64,000 nucleotides of DNA from Gammaproteobacteria bacterium (GCA_018819175.1 JAHJQQ010000012.1:124001-188000), one strand, 5' to 3'; shown: positions 46,608 through 56,657, counted from the stretch's first letter. Translations and numbers: made by a program. Notes: a model not told the origin generated them from the sequence alone.

Positions 46608-49457
46608 GTGGCCGATTACAAAGACACACTGAACTTGCCGAACACGGATTTCCCCATGAAGGGCAATCTCGCGAACCGCGAACCCGAGATGCTCAAGCAT
46701 TGGGATGAGATCGGTCTGTACAGCCTGATGCGCGAGATCGGCGCGGGACGTCCGCGTTTTGTACTGCACGATGGCCCGCCCTATGCCAATGGCGAGATTC
46801 ATATTGGTCACGCGGTCAACAAGATCCTCAAAGACATTATCGTCAAGAGCAAAACCCTGTCGGGTTTCGATGCGCCCTATGTGCCGGGCTGGGATTGTCA
46901 TGGTCTGCCCATCGAGCTGAATGTCGAAAAGAAGGTCGGCAAGGCTGGCCGCAAGATCGATCATGCCGGTTTCCGCACTGCCTGCCGTGAGTATGCGGCG
47001 TCGCAGGTGGCCAAGCAGAAGGAAGACTTCATCCGTCTCGGCGTGACCGGTGATTGGGAGCATCCCTATCTCACCATGGATTTCAAATTCGAGGCGGACA
47101 TCATTCGCGCGCTCGGCAAGATCGCCGCCAACGGTCATCTGACCAAGGGTTTCAAACCGGTGCATTGGTGTACCGATTGCGGATCGGCCTTGGCCGAGGC
47201 CGAAGTCGAATACGAAGACAAAACCTCACCGGCGATCGATGTGCGCTTCGGCGTGCTCGATGAAGAGGCCCTGTTCGCACGCAGCACCTTACAAGGCGGT
47301 GGCGAAGGTAAAGGTCCGCTGTCGATTGTGATCTGGACCACCACACCCTGGACCTTGCCCGCCAACCGCGCGGTCGCGCTGCATCCCGAATTGGATTACG
47401 TCGTGGTGCAATGTGACAGCGCGCACGGCATTGAACGTCTGATCCTGGCCGAAGCGCTGCATGGCGCTGCACTGCTGCGCTATGGCATCGAAAAATACAG
47501 TGTCATTGCACGTTGCAAAGGTGCCGATCTGGAAGGTCTGAAACTCCAGCATCCTTTCTACAAGCGCGAAGTGCCGATCATTCTCGGCGATCACGTCACC
47601 ACCGAAACCGGTACCGGCGCCGTGCATACCGCGCCTGGACACGGTCAGGACGATTACGTGGTTGGCCAGCGTTATGGTATCGAGGTCGACAATCCCGTCG
47701 GCGGTGATGGTGTGTTTCTACCCGATACGGAACTGTTCGCCGGCAAACACGTATTCACGGCCAATGATGATGTCGTTGAGACGCTCAAGACGCGCGGTGC
47801 GTTGGTGCATGAGGAAAAGATCCGTCACAGCTATCCGCACTGCTGGCGCCACAAGACGCCGATCATCTTCCGCGCCACGCCGCAATGGTTCATCGGCATG
47901 GAGCACAGTGGCCTGCGCGCTCAGGCGCTCAAGGAGATTCAATCTGTACAGTGGCTACCGAGCTGGGGCAAGGCGCGCATTGAAGGCATGGTCGAGAAAC
48001 GTCCCGACTGGTGTGTGTCACGGCAACGCACCTGGGGCGTACCGATTGCACTGTTCGTGCATAAGCACAGCAGCAAGCTGCATCCGGATACGGCGCGTCT
48101 CGTTGAAGAGGTGGCGCTTTCGGTTGAACGCAAAGGTATCGATGCTTGGTTTGAGCTGGATGCGGCCGATATCCTGGGTGACGAGGCGGCAGACTATATC
48201 AAGGTCACAGATACCCTGGATGTCTGGTTCGATTCCGGTGTCACGCATCACGCCGTGCTGGAACAACGCAGTAACCTGGGTCTTCCCGCCGATCTGTATC
48301 TGGAGGGTTCCGATCAGCATCGCGGCTGGTTCCAGTCGTCATTGTTGAGTTCGGTGGCCATGCACGGCACGGCGCCGTACCGCAGTGTCTTGACTCATGG
48401 CTTCACCGTGGACGCCAAGGGCCAGAAGATGTCCAAGTCCAAGGGCAACGTGGTGGCGCCGCAGAAAGTCGTCAACAATCTCGGCGCGGACATCCTCCGC
48501 CTGTGGGTCGCGGCAACCGATTACCGCACCGAGATGACGGTGTCGGATGAAATTCTGAAGCGCACGTCCGATGCATATCGGCGTCTGCGCAACACCGCGC
48601 GCTTCCTGCTCGCCAACCTGAACGGTTTCGATCCCATGGAGCATGCGCTCGCGCCCGAGCAGATGCTGATGCTGGATCGCTGGGCGGTTGAACGTGCGCG
48701 TCTATTACAGTCCGATATCAAACGCGCCTATGACAATTATGAATTCCATCTGATCTACCAGCGTGTGCACAATTTCTGCGCCGTGGATCTGGGCAGTTTC
48801 TATCTGGATGTCATCAAGGATCGCCAATACACCTGCAAGGCCGACAGCGTCGCGCGGCGTTCGGCGCAGACGGCCATGTATCTGATCGTCGAAGCACTGG
48901 TGCGCTGGCTGGCGCCGATCCTGAGCTTCACGGCCGATGAGATCTGGAAAAGCATTCCTGGCGAGCGCGAGCAGTCGGTTTTCCTCGAAACCTGGTTCGA
49001 GTTGCCGGAAATGTTCCTGGCCAATGAATCCGAATCGAAACGCTATGGCATGGATTTCTGGAAACAGACCATGGCTGTGCGCGAACTGGTGTCCAAGGAA
49101 TTGGAAAAGCTGCGCGTGGCCGGCGCCATCGGTTCATCCCTGGATGCCGAGGTGGATCTGTATTGCAGCACCGAACTCCATGATCTGCTCAAGCGTTTGG
49201 AGGATGAGCTGCGGTTTGCCTTCATCACCTCCTATGCGCGCGTGCACCCTTTGACGACACCGCCGGAAGGCGCGGTAAAGCTGGAACTGGCGAGTGGCGG
49301 AGAGTTGTGGGTAACCGCAGCGCCGTCGGCACATGCCAAGTGCGTGCGCTGTTGGCATCATCGCGAAGATGTTGGTCAGCACAGCGAGCATCCGGAGCTA
49401 TGCGGACGTTGCGTGGATAATGTCGCGGGTGACGGAGAGCGGCGTCGTTATGCCTGA
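46608..49457 (+). CDS. ileS: Isoleucyl-tRNA synthetase
   Basis: Class I aminoacyl-tRNA synthetase, cytoplasmic. 949 residues from a GTG with AGGA seven bases before. Its HIGH motif is His65 in GEIHIGHAVNKILKD and its KMSKS motif is at 607-611 (GQKMSKSKGNVVAPQ). The editing domain (about 190-400) includes WTTTPWTLPANRAVA and HTAPGHGQDDYVVGQRYG. The C-terminal zinc site is CVRCWHHREDVGQH...CGRC. Length and ending are those of the bacterial proteobacterial form. lspA overlaps its end by 8 bp. Confidence 0.98.
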   Translation: MADYKDTLNLPNTDFPMKGNLANREPEMLKHWDEIGLYSLMREIGAGRPRFVLHDGPPYANGEIHIGHAVNKILKDIIVKSKTLSGFDAPYVPGWDCHGLPIELNVEKKVGKAGRKIDHAGFRTACREYAASQVAKQKEDFIRLGVTGDWEHPYLTMDFKFEADIIRALGKIAANGHLTKGFKPVHWCTDCGSALAEAEVEYEDKTSPAIDVRFGVLDEEALFARSTLQGGGEGKGPLSIVIWTTTPWTLPANRAVALHPELDYVVVQCDSAHGIERLILAEALHGAALLRYGIEKYSVIARCKGADLEGLKLQHPFYKREVPIILGDHVTTETGTGAVHTAPGHGQDDYVVGQRYGIEVDNPVGGDGVFLPDTELFAGKHVFTANDDVVETLKTRGALVHEEKIRHSYPHCWRHKTPIIFRATPQWFIGMEHSGLRAQALKEIQSVQWLPSWGKARIEGMVEKRPDWCVSRQRTWGVPIALFVHKHSSKLHPDTARLVEEVALSVERKGIDAWFELDAADILGDEAADYIKVTDTLDVWFDSGVTHHAVLEQRSNLGLPADLYLEGSDQHRGWFQSSLLSSVAMHGTAPYRSVLTHGFTVDAKGQKMSKSKGNVVAPQKVVNNLGADILRLWVAATDYRTEMTVSDEILKRTSDAYRRLRNTARFLLANLNGFDPMEHALAPEQMLMLDRWAVERARLLQSDIKRAYDNYEFHLIYQRVHNFCAVDLGSFYLDVIKDRQYTCKADSVARRSAQTAMYLIVEALVRWLAPILSFTADEIWKSIPGEREQSVFLETWFELPEMFLANESESKRYGMDFWKQTMAVRELVSKELEKLRVAGAIGSSLDAEVDLYCSTELHDLLKRLEDELRFAFITSYARVHPLTTPPEGAVKLELASGGELWVTAAPSAHAKCVRCWHHREDVGQHSEHPELCGRCVDNVAGDGERRRYA

Positions 49458-49947
49458 GCATGCGAAGTATTCGGCGTTGCGTTGGTTGTGGCTGGCGGTA
49501 CTGATTGTCGTGCTGGATCAGGTGACCAAGATCTGGGCTGAGACGGTGCTCAGCGCTGGCGGGCCGATTGAAGTGCTGTCCTGGTTCAACTTCTCGCTGG
49601 CCTACAATCGCGGTGCCGCCTTTAGTTTTCTGGCGGCGGCCGGTGGTTGGCAGCGCTATTTTTTCCTGGGTATTGGTCTGATTGCGGTAGTGATTATTGT
49701 CGCCTGGTTACGGCGGCTGCAGGCGCATGAACAGATGACCGCGCTGGGGTTGGTGTCGATCCTCGGTGGCGCGGTCGGCAACCTGATCGACCGTGCCTTG
49801 TATGGTCATGTGATTGATTTTATCGACTGGCATTATGCCGGTTGGCATTGGCCGGCCTTTAATATCGCGGATTCCGCCATCCTGATTGGCGCCGTGCTGG
49901 TCGTGCTGAGCGGACTGCGTTCGCGCAAGCAGGAACAGGCCGCGTGA
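49450..49947 (+). CDS. lspA: Lipoprotein signal peptidase (signal peptidase II)
   Basis: Cleaves the signal peptide of diacylglyceryl-prolipoproteins in the inner membrane. 165 residues, four membrane segments. The catalytic aspartates are Asp114 (GNLIDRALYGHVIDFID) and Asp141 (FNIADSAILIGAVL). The ATG lies inside the ileS end and overlaps its stop (ATGCCTGA), which gives translational coupling. A longer frame within ileS is rejected. Confidence 0.97.
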   Translation: MPEHAKYSALRWLWLAVLIVVLDQVTKIWAETVLSAGGPIEVLSWFNFSLAYNRGAAFSFLAAAGGWQRYFFLGIGLIAVVIIVAWLRRLQAHEQMTALGLVSILGGAVGNLIDRALYGHVIDFIDWHYAGWHWPAFNIADSAILIGAVLVVLSGLRSRKQEQAA

Positions 49948-50411
49948 TTCATCCGTCGCAGATACAACCCGGTAGTCGCGTGCTACTGCACCTGGCCATC
50001 AAACTGACCAATGGCACTGTCGCCGAGTCCACCTTCGATGCCGAGCCGTTTGAACTGATCATCGGTGATGGAACGTTGGTGCAGGGACTTGAAGTTGCGC
50101 TCTATGGTATGCGGTCTGGAGAAAAACAATCGCTGACGCTCGCGCCCGAACAGGCCTATGGCGTGCATGATCCTGCTGCCGTGGGCTGGTTGCCGCGCGA
50201 CCAGTTCCCCGCTGACATGCAGCTGCAGCCCGGTTTGCTGGTCGGCTTCGTCGGCGCGGATGGCGAGGAGGTGGCGGCCCTGGTGATTGCGGTTGAGGAC
50301 GAGCAGGTACAGATCGATTTCAATCACCCGCTGGCCGGCAAACCCATTATTTTCGAATCGGAAATCATTTCCGTGGAACCGCCAGCTGAAACGCCGGATG
50401 AATTTATGTAG
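49944..50411 (+). CDS. fkpB: FKBP-type peptidyl-prolyl isomerase, SlpA/FkpB
   Basis: 155 residues from a GTG that overlaps the lspA stop (GTGA). FKBP core: VLLHLAIKLTNGTVAESTFD, FELIIGDGTLVQGLEVALYG, MRSGEKQSLTLAPEQAYGVH. An insert-in-flap domain follows (about 70-125: FVGADGEEVAALVIAVEDEQ). It is a cytoplasmic chaperone and proline isomerase. It sits in the usual ileS-lspA-fkpB-ispH order, but a 416-bp repeat-filled gap separates it from ispH. Confidence 0.94.
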   Translation: MIHPSQIQPGSRVLLHLAIKLTNGTVAESTFDAEPFELIIGDGTLVQGLEVALYGMRSGEKQSLTLAPEQAYGVHDPAAVGWLPRDQFPADMQLQPGLLVGFVGADGEEVAALVIAVEDEQVQIDFNHPLAGKPIIFESEIISVEPPAETPDEFM

Positions 50412-50480
50412 GGTGTGGTGAGCGTAGCGAACCGCACCATTTTTATTACACACAGCATCGCTATCTTGCCAAACAAATAT

Positions 50481-50689
50481 GAACCGCAAAGGCGCAAAGG
50501 CGCAAAGATAACGAGAGTAAAACCTTCTTTGGTTTTTCAGTGGGCCGTCATCCCGGCGTAGGCCGGGATCCAGTGGCAACGCTTACTTGGGTAACTCGAT
50601 TCGAGCTTATGCCCAACCGGCGCTGGAATAACGGAATGTTATTGCCTTAATACATAAGCATTCTTTGCACCTCTGCGCCTTTGCGGTTC
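50481..50689. repeat. Inverted GAACCGCAAAGGCGCAAAGG repeat with a nested palindrome
   Basis: The left arm (50481-50507) is made of repeated GGCGCAAA units. The right arm (50663-50689, CTTTGCACC... to ...TTTGCGGTTC) is complementary with few mismatches. A half-copy of the GCCGGGATCC-type palindrome lies inside at 50548-50575, and a half-copy of the GTAGGGTGTGG repeat lies just before at 50410-50438. The rest of 50412-50827 shows only a TATAAT at 50788-50793 that may be the ispH -10 box. Confidence 0.7.
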
Positions 50690-50827
50690 AATAAAGACCT
50701 TTTCAGCGCACGTGGTATCTAAACAGCGTAAATACCGCGAATTCACTAAGCCATACCTGCGGTTCACGGTAGCAAATGATTTGCGCTTATAATCGCCCCA
50801 GACAAATTTCTGACCGGAACCGTATTC

Positions 50828-51763
50828 ATGCAGCTACTGCTCGCCAATCCCCGTGGTTTTTGTGCCGGCGTTGATCGTGCCATTGAGATCGTCGATCGCG
50901 CATTGGAATTGTTTGGTGCGCCCATCTATGTGCGTCACGAGGTTGTACATAACCGTTATGTGGTCGATGACCTGCGCAATCGCGGGGCGATCTTCATCGA
51001 AGACCTGAATGACGTTCCGGACGGCGCCACACTGATCTTCAGCGCGCACGGTGTTCCGCGTGCCGTGCAGGAGGCCGCCGCCGCGCGTGCCTTGCAGGTA
51101 TTCGATGCCACCTGTCCGCTGGTGACCAAGGTGCATCTGGAGGTCAGTCGTCATGCACGCTCGGGGCGTGAATGCATACTCATCGGTCATGCCGGCCATC
51201 CCGAGGTCGAGGGCACGATGGGGCAATACGACGGTGCTCATGGCGGAGCGATGTATCTGGTTGAACATGTTGCCGGTGTGGATGGTCTGAATGTGCGTGA
51301 TCCCGATCATCTCGCCTATGTCACCCAGACCACTTTGTCGGTTGACGACACCACACGCGTTGTCGAAGCTCTGCGCGCGCGTTTCCCGGCAATCCAGGGT
51401 CCGCGCAAGGATGATATCTGCTATGCCACTCAGAATCGCCAGGATGCCGTAAAGACGCTGGCCGAGAAATGCGATCTGATCCTGGTGGTGGGTTCGAAGA
51501 ACAGTTCCAATTCAAATCGTCTGCGCGAACTGGCCGAGAACCAGGGTGTGGTTGCCTATCTTATCGATAGCGCGGACCAGATCAATGCGGAATGGTTGGA
51601 AGGAAAACAAGCTGTCGGCGTGACCGCCGGCGCCTCGGCCCCCGAGCTGCTGGTGCAGCAAGTGGTCGAGGCATTGAAGTTGCGTGGCGCGTCGCTCGCG
51701 GAAGAGCAGCGCGGGCGCGAGGAGACGATTACCTTTGCGTTGCCGCAGGCGTTGCGAGGCTAG
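50828..51763 (+). CDS. ispH: 4-hydroxy-3-methylbut-2-enyl diphosphate reductase
   Basis: Last step of the MEP isoprenoid pathway, yielding IPP and DMAPP. 311 residues. The three conserved cysteines of the Fe-S cluster are Cys12 (NPRGFCAGVDRAIEI), Cys96 (DATCPLVTKVH) and Cys198 (DDICYATQNRQDAV), with the motif HEVVHNRYVVDDLRNRGAIF. The product feeds ispB in the same window. It ends directly against the convergent pilin gene (no gap). Confidence 0.98.
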   Translation: MQLLLANPRGFCAGVDRAIEIVDRALELFGAPIYVRHEVVHNRYVVDDLRNRGAIFIEDLNDVPDGATLIFSAHGVPRAVQEAAAARALQVFDATCPLVTKVHLEVSRHARSGRECILIGHAGHPEVEGTMGQYDGAHGGAMYLVEHVAGVDGLNVRDPDHLAYVTQTTLSVDDTTRVVEALRARFPAIQGPRKDDICYATQNRQDAVKTLAEKCDLILVVGSKNSSNSNRLRELAENQGVVAYLIDSADQINAEWLEGKQAVGVTAGASAPELLVQQVVEALKLRGASLAEEQRGREETITFALPQALRG

Positions 51764-52177
51764 TTACCTGGCCCAACAATCCGCATTAGTACCACCAGAA
51801 GCTGCTTTGGTTCCGATTTGATTGATCGACAAAGTCCCGCAGGGATCACTGGCTTGGCCATTCTTGGGTGTGGCAGTAATGGTGAATGTCTGATCAGTTA
51901 CTATCGGGCTGGGTGCCAAATCATAGAATTTAGTGCCGGAATCTTTTGGGCTTTCCGTGTATAAAAGATCATGCCCGGCATATGTGCCGTTTTGCGTGTA
52001 ATAACGTTCAGCCGCCTGCGCGACTTCCATCAGCGTTGCTTTGGCGTCTGCCCGGCGCGTTTTGCGCATCTGATCAGTATAGGAAGGGTAGGCAATCGCG
52101 GCCAGGATAGCGACGATGGCTACGACGATCATAATTTCAATCAAGGTAAAGCCGGCGCTGTGTTTTTTGTGCTGCAT
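51764..52177 (-). CDS. pilE: Type IV pilin, PilE-like
   Basis: 137 residues from MQHKKHSAGFTLIEIMIVVA; a longer frame adds 50 implausible residues. The prepilin peptidase site is G|F after a short basic leader, with Glu at +5 and a hydrophobic N-terminal helix (IMIVVAIVAILAAIAYPSYT). Two C-terminal cysteines (DPCGTLSI, NADCWAR) form the D-region. It is probably a minor pilin of the PilE class, last in the leftward fimT-pilVWXY1 cluster. It may leave the preceding operon by read-through. Confidence 0.92.
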   Translation of the reverse strand: MQHKKHSAGFTLIEIMIVVAIVAILAAIAYPSYTDQMRKTRRADAKATLMEVAQAAERYYTQNGTYAGHDLLYTESPKDSGTKFYDLAPSPIVTDQTFTITATPKNGQASDPCGTLSINQIGTKAASGGTNADCWAR

Positions 52178-52229
52178 AAATTGCCTCACTTCATTAATTC
52201 CTATGATTCTGATCCAGTGCGTAATTAGA

Positions 52230-52571
52230 TCAGTCTTCTTCCAGAGTGCTGAAATCGAATGCCCCGGGTAATACCCATACATCCAAAATATAGTAAGGGG
52301 CTCGTTCGCCATAGACATTGAAGCCAACCTTGGTGCCTGGTTTTAGGTCGCTTAAGGACGCAGGCTTTCCGCCCAATTTCTGAACGGGGGTATTATCGCT
52401 CAGCCGAAACGTCTGATCTGAAATCAGCAATGCCCCTTCAAAAATGGCACTATCCACAATACCGTAATTGGTGAAGGGCATGGTGCTGCTCGTTTCGGCG
52501 CAGATTGTCCCCGCGCCGGCAACGCTGAACGCCAGTACAGCCAGGATATTTTTGAGCCAATGTGTATTCAT
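52230..52571 (-). CDS. Small exported protein between pilY1 and pilE (PilY2-like position)
   Basis: 113 residues with a signal peptide (ILAVLAFSVAGAGTICA, about 1-25). The mature part, YGIVDSAIFEGALLISDQTF and DLKPGTKVGFNVYGERAPYY, looks like a small beta-rich domain. In Pseudomonas a short exported protein, PilY2, occupies the same place after pilY1. Sequence similarity is not strong enough for me to assert identity. It lies 33 bp after pilY1 and 52 bp before pilE, so it belongs to the operon. Confidence 0.75.
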   Translation of the reverse strand: MNTHWLKNILAVLAFSVAGAGTICAETSSTMPFTNYGIVDSAIFEGALLISDQTFRLSDNTPVQKLGGKPASLSDLKPGTKVGFNVYGERAPYYILDVWVLPGAFDFSTLEED

Positions 52572-52604
52572 GGTCGCTTACCTTTATTCGGTTAGTGATA
52601 CGGC

Positions 52605-55600
52605 TTAGAACTCAAGTGGGCTCCAGGAAGTTCGGGCCGGTGCATTACGGGCGAACGCCTCCACAGTATCTGCATTGATGCCACCCGAAGAGTCGGTTGT
52701 CACACGCTTGTCGGAAATGAATCTCGACTCGGTCGGAATGCCATCGGTCTGAATGCCTGCTACAAATTTATTCAGTGCTGTAAGGTCATTGTCATCTATG
52801 ACGCCGTCACCATCGACATCCACCGCGCCGAAGGTTGGTGCGCCACCGTCCAGCTGGGTGGCCAGCATGAGCCAACCTGATCCACCATATCCGCAAATAT
52901 TCGTGGACGGTATCATGCTGTTGAAGAACACGAGATCACCGATGGCAACCGAACTGGTGACGATGCGTTCTTTCGACGTCAGGAGGTCAATGAACCAGCC
53001 TCGTTTCGTTGAATAGCTTACGGTATTTTCAGAGAGCGTCCGTACGGTCTTTCCGTTAGACGTATCAGTGCTGAGTGTCTGTTCTTGCAGGCTGCTGCGA
53101 GTTACGTCGCCCGTGCCAGAATCCCAGATGCCATAGAACGTCTGCTGTAAGCTATCGTCATTGTCGTTGGTGGCGATATATTGCCCTGTGCCGAAGAACA
53201 CCATGATATTGGGCGCTGTGCCTGCATCACGCTGAGTCTTGTGACGTGCCAAGGAAGGACGTGAGGTAATAGGCTGACGATTACCGATAGTGCAGGTCGC
53301 CGAGGTGCAGGCACGCGCCAGCGGTGAACCGCTGAATGCTACGTTCCAATTCGTCGTGTTGTTGCCGCTGAGACTGAAGGCCCAGAGATTGCCGTGCAAG
53401 TCACCCGCGTAGACACGATCGATGGTGCCGTCACCATTAAGATCAGCCAACGCTGGAGAGGATAACCCGTTGCAATCACTGCCGGCATTGCCGCAGCTGC
53501 TGCTTGTCATGCTGCCTGCGCCGGTGTTGATGATGATTGGCGATGCCAGGTTGGTGCCGTCAAGGTAGACAATAAAGAGTTTGGCTTTACCATCACCCAG
53601 TGGATCATTGTTATAGCCGTTGCCGAAAATAGCAGCCCACTTTCCATTGTTGAGCTTACCGATGCGGATGTCGCTGAAGGTGTAGCCTAGATCGGCGTGG
53701 GTGAATTCCCATAAAACCTTGCTCGCATTGAAGGCCGTGGGGTCAGTGACATCCAGTGCGAAAACACCCTTGCCGCCGCCGCGGAGTGCGCCGACCAATA
53801 AAGTCTTCCAGCCACTGAGATACACATCAGCAGCCGTGGCAGAAAGATCCACATACCATTTGTGGGCATAATTGGGATCGGTCAGATATTGCAGGCCGAG
53901 GCCGCTTGTGGCTGAAAATAACAGGCTTGGTACGTAGGCAAACAGTTCCTGGCCATTATTTTCGGCGTCGAATGCGTGCAGCATGCCGTCATTGGAACCG
54001 ACATAGACTGCCTCGCGACGGTTCTTTGCCCCGGAATTTACGAAGGTCGAATAGGGCGCCGTTTCGATACTGTCTGGATAAGGCGTGTTTGGCGCGCCCA
54101 CGAACAGCGGACTCGAATGGACGATGTCTCCCAGCAGGCTGCCACGATTACGGAACCCCTTGGCAGTGTAGGTGCTGGCACCTTCGGTATAGCTGCAGGT
54201 GGCCGTGCTGCTTTGTTCGCAACTGCGGTCGCCACGGATGAAGCCAAGACGGGCCTTACCTGTTGCATCGTTTGCCAGGGTGCCGTTCGGGTCGGTTTTG
54301 AGATCGTTTTTCTGGGCTGTGGTCAGGTTTGCCCAGGAGAAATCTACGCCAGCGGTACCGTTATAGGTGAAGATATTGCGGAGCGTATAGTCTCGTTCAT
54401 CCAGGCCGCTGGAATCTGCGGTTGCACCGTTCGCTGCCGTCCAGGAAATACTGCCAATGGTCCCTGATGTACTAATGGGGATTGCATTGAGATCGCCGGT
54501 CCAGCGGGCGGAGTCAAACACGGCCTGGAAGATCATGGTATTGCTCTGCAGGCTGGTTGAATTGAACGATACCGCTGCGGCGGAACCGCTGCGGGCATCA
54601 ATGTCCGCAATAGCATCGCCGAGTGAACTGATCAAATTATCCGGGTTGCCGGCGTTCAGGAACAGGCCGCGGCCGTTCCAGGCAGCATGGCGCATGTCAT
54701 CAACGCGTTCCTCATCTTCGGTATCGATCGGATTTGGCCAGGCAAAGGCCGCTAAGGGATCGGTAGGATTTGCTGACAGCGTGCCATTCACACCAAAAGC
54801 AACCGTGAAGGTAACAAGGTGCTGAGCGTCATTCTGATCCGCGGCAGTCCGGCGAACCTCATTAGGCAGACTGGCGGACAGATCGCGCTCGTAATAATAC
54901 ATAGCCACGTCAGCCAAGGTGTCGCTGATGCCGTCGGCATAGGAGTCGCCATCCCAGGCGCTGTTGTCGTCGCCATCGGCATTATTGGCGACGATTTCCC
55001 CGCCAGTATCGCTGTTCCAGTAACCATCCGACATAAGAACGGTGAAATTCTGTTGGCAGGCGCCGCCCTGGGATTCGGGCAAAATCGGGCTGCTGGCCCA
55101 CTCGGTGCCCCAGGCAGGCAAGCCACTTTCAAAATAAATACCGGTATTTTGCAGCGCGCGGCGCAACGGAGTGCCGTTATTGGAGTTAATACGGAAGAGA
55201 TTTCTCAATAGTGTATTTTTGTTCGTCCGTGCTGTGGCATTCAGAGGTGCCGTGATGTCATCAACATCACGTACCGGTGTGCGGACATTGTTATTGTTCC
55301 ATAAAGTCGCCAAGCCGATGCGGGCAGTCGATTTCGAAACGATCTCGGACAGGGCGCGTTTGGCGACATATTCACGCTTACGATAATAGCTGAACCAGTT
55401 CGCGAAGTTGGTCTGCTGCGTCGCGGACATAGCGGAAGTTGGCGTGTATTGGGTGGCATGGTTGTAACCTGCCAGACCTGGATCGGGACATTCGCCCTGT
55501 TCAAATACGCCATCGCCATCATCGGTCCAGGTCATATAACCTGGGAAGTCAGCGCCGTCCGATTGCGTCAGGTCGGTCGTGCCTGCGGCCGGATCGTAGG

Positions 55601-56027
55601 GGTTATTGCGAGCCGAGGTGATGATCTGATCCACGTAGGCGACGTTATTGATATCAACGCCCACCCAGGGGGTATAGGTCTTCGTCGGGTCAAAATAGAG
55701 CGTGTTGTATCCGGCGCAGGACTCCAGCATCTCGTCCCGGTCGGTGCGGGTTGGCGTGATATCAACATTGCCACTGTTCGGGAAGGAGTTTCCGGTGTAG
55801 ATAGCATCGGCCCCTGCGGATTTGAGTATTTCCCAATCCATGCTGCCCGAATCATCGACTGTCATGAAAATATTCGACTGTACCGAAGTCGACAGGAACA
55901 GCGGGCTATTGGCCAATGTTCCGGGTTCTGCCAGCGATTGCCCGGAAATCAAACTGGCGATGGCTGCGGACAATAGCTTCAGCAGGATTCGGTTGTCAGC
56001 GTGGCGATGTTGTTGCGTTGCGTTCAT
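52605..56027 (-). CDS. pilY1: Type IV pilus tip/biogenesis protein PilY1
   Basis: 1140 residues. The signal peptide is about 1-33 (SAAIASLISGQSLA). The N-terminal part, about 45-470, resembles a von Willebrand A domain with the metal site MTVDDSGSMDWEI. The C-terminal PilC/PilY beta-propeller, about 590-1060, has NRREAVYVGSNDGMLHAFDA, LSSPALADLNGDGTIDRVYA and DLHGNLWAF. A calcium site follows at GAVDVDGDGVIDDNDLTALN (about 1080), dockerin-like. PilY1 primes pilus assembly, sits at the tip, senses surfaces and binds calcium. It is followed by the small exported protein and pilE, and preceded by pilX. Confidence 0.95.
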   Translation of the reverse strand: MNATQQHRHADNRILLKLLSAAIASLISGQSLAEPGTLANSPLFLSTSVQSNIFMTVDDSGSMDWEILKSAGADAIYTGNSFPNSGNVDITPTRTDRDEMLESCAGYNTLYFDPTKTYTPWVGVDINNVAYVDQIITSARNNPYDPAAGTTDLTQSDGADFPGYMTWTDDGDGVFEQGECPDPGLAGYNHATQYTPTSAMSATQQTNFANWFSYYRKREYVAKRALSEIVSKSTARIGLATLWNNNNVRTPVRDVDDITAPLNATARTNKNTLLRNLFRINSNNGTPLRRALQNTGIYFESGLPAWGTEWASSPILPESQGGACQQNFTVLMSDGYWNSDTGGEIVANNADGDDNSAWDGDSYADGISDTLADVAMYYYERDLSASLPNEVRRTAADQNDAQHLVTFTVAFGVNGTLSANPTDPLAAFAWPNPIDTEDEERVDDMRHAAWNGRGLFLNAGNPDNLISSLGDAIADIDARSGSAAAVSFNSTSLQSNTMIFQAVFDSARWTGDLNAIPISTSGTIGSISWTAANGATADSSGLDERDYTLRNIFTYNGTAGVDFSWANLTTAQKNDLKTDPNGTLANDATGKARLGFIRGDRSCEQSSTATCSYTEGASTYTAKGFRNRGSLLGDIVHSSPLFVGAPNTPYPDSIETAPYSTFVNSGAKNRREAVYVGSNDGMLHAFDAENNGQELFAYVPSLLFSATSGLGLQYLTDPNYAHKWYVDLSATAADVYLSGWKTLLVGALRGGGKGVFALDVTDPTAFNASKVLWEFTHADLGYTFSDIRIGKLNNGKWAAIFGNGYNNDPLGDGKAKLFIVYLDGTNLASPIIINTGAGSMTSSSCGNAGSDCNGLSSPALADLNGDGTIDRVYAGDLHGNLWAFSLSGNNTTNWNVAFSGSPLARACTSATCTIGNRQPITSRPSLARHKTQRDAGTAPNIMVFFGTGQYIATNDNDDSLQQTFYGIWDSGTGDVTRSSLQEQTLSTDTSNGKTVRTLSENTVSYSTKRGWFIDLLTSKERIVTSSVAIGDLVFFNSMIPSTNICGYGGSGWLMLATQLDGGAPTFGAVDVDGDGVIDDNDLTALNKFVAGIQTDGIPTESRFISDKRVTTDSSGGINADTVEAFARNAPARTSWSPLEF

Positions 56028-56078
56028 GTTTTTTCTCCCCAGGACCGCTTTGTGTAACGACCTAGAAGTGGCAAAAAA

Positions 56079-56636
56079 TCAGTTTAGGCGTCGCGCAAAA
56101 TGGCTCCATGCCAGATAACGCGAGGTATTGTCCGTGCTCCATCCGGCAGCCGTGATGCGGAAGGCATAACGTGCCGGTGCTGTTGCGTTGTTGGGGTCCA
56201 GCGGTGCGCCGCCGGTCCCAAACTTTCCTAAATATTCGATGATGTAGCGTGGTTGTTGACCTGACAGCAGTGAGAGCGAGGGAGTCCCATTCGATGCCCA
56301 GGCGCCATTGTCGTAGAGATTAAAGGTGGGTGGGGCCAATGCTGCGCCTACACTGGTACGCTCCAGTGAAAAGAGGCCGCTCGTGCCGTTGAATTGCGCA
56401 AGGTCTGCCACGTCATCCACATTTGCAGCCAGCCAGGCCTCGGCATCGCGCAACGCGGTTTCGGCAGCCTGAAAGGCCTGTTGGCGTTGTTGATTATTGG
56501 CGGCCATCTTTTCTTCCATGGTTGTGGTACTCATGGCCGCGACGCCGAGAACCGTCATGATCAATAGGATCATGAGGCTGATCATTAAGACCGCGCCCTG
56601 TTGGTGTCTGATGGAAGGGGAATTAGTCATCATCAT
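56079..56636 (-). CDS. pilX: Minor pilin assembly protein PilX
   Basis: 185 residues. Prepilin leader and helix: SIRHQQGAVLMISLMILLIM with processing at G|A, then the PilX signature MEEKMAANNQQRQQAFQAAE and TALRDAEAWLAAN. It is a minor pseudopilin of the priming complex. Start is ambiguous among three consecutive ATGs (56636-56628). It lies between pilW (21 bp upstream) and pilY1. Confidence 0.92.
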   Translation of the reverse strand: MMMTNSPSIRHQQGAVLMISLMILLIMTVLGVAAMSTTTMEEKMAANNQQRQQAFQAAETALRDAEAWLAANVDDVADLAQFNGTSGLFSLERTSVGAALAPPTFNLYDNGAWASNGTPSLSLLSGQQPRYIIEYLGKFGTGGAPLDPNNATAPARYAFRITAAGWSTDNTSRYLAWSHFARRLN

Positions 56637-56657
56637 GCCAGTCCAGATTAGATCAGG

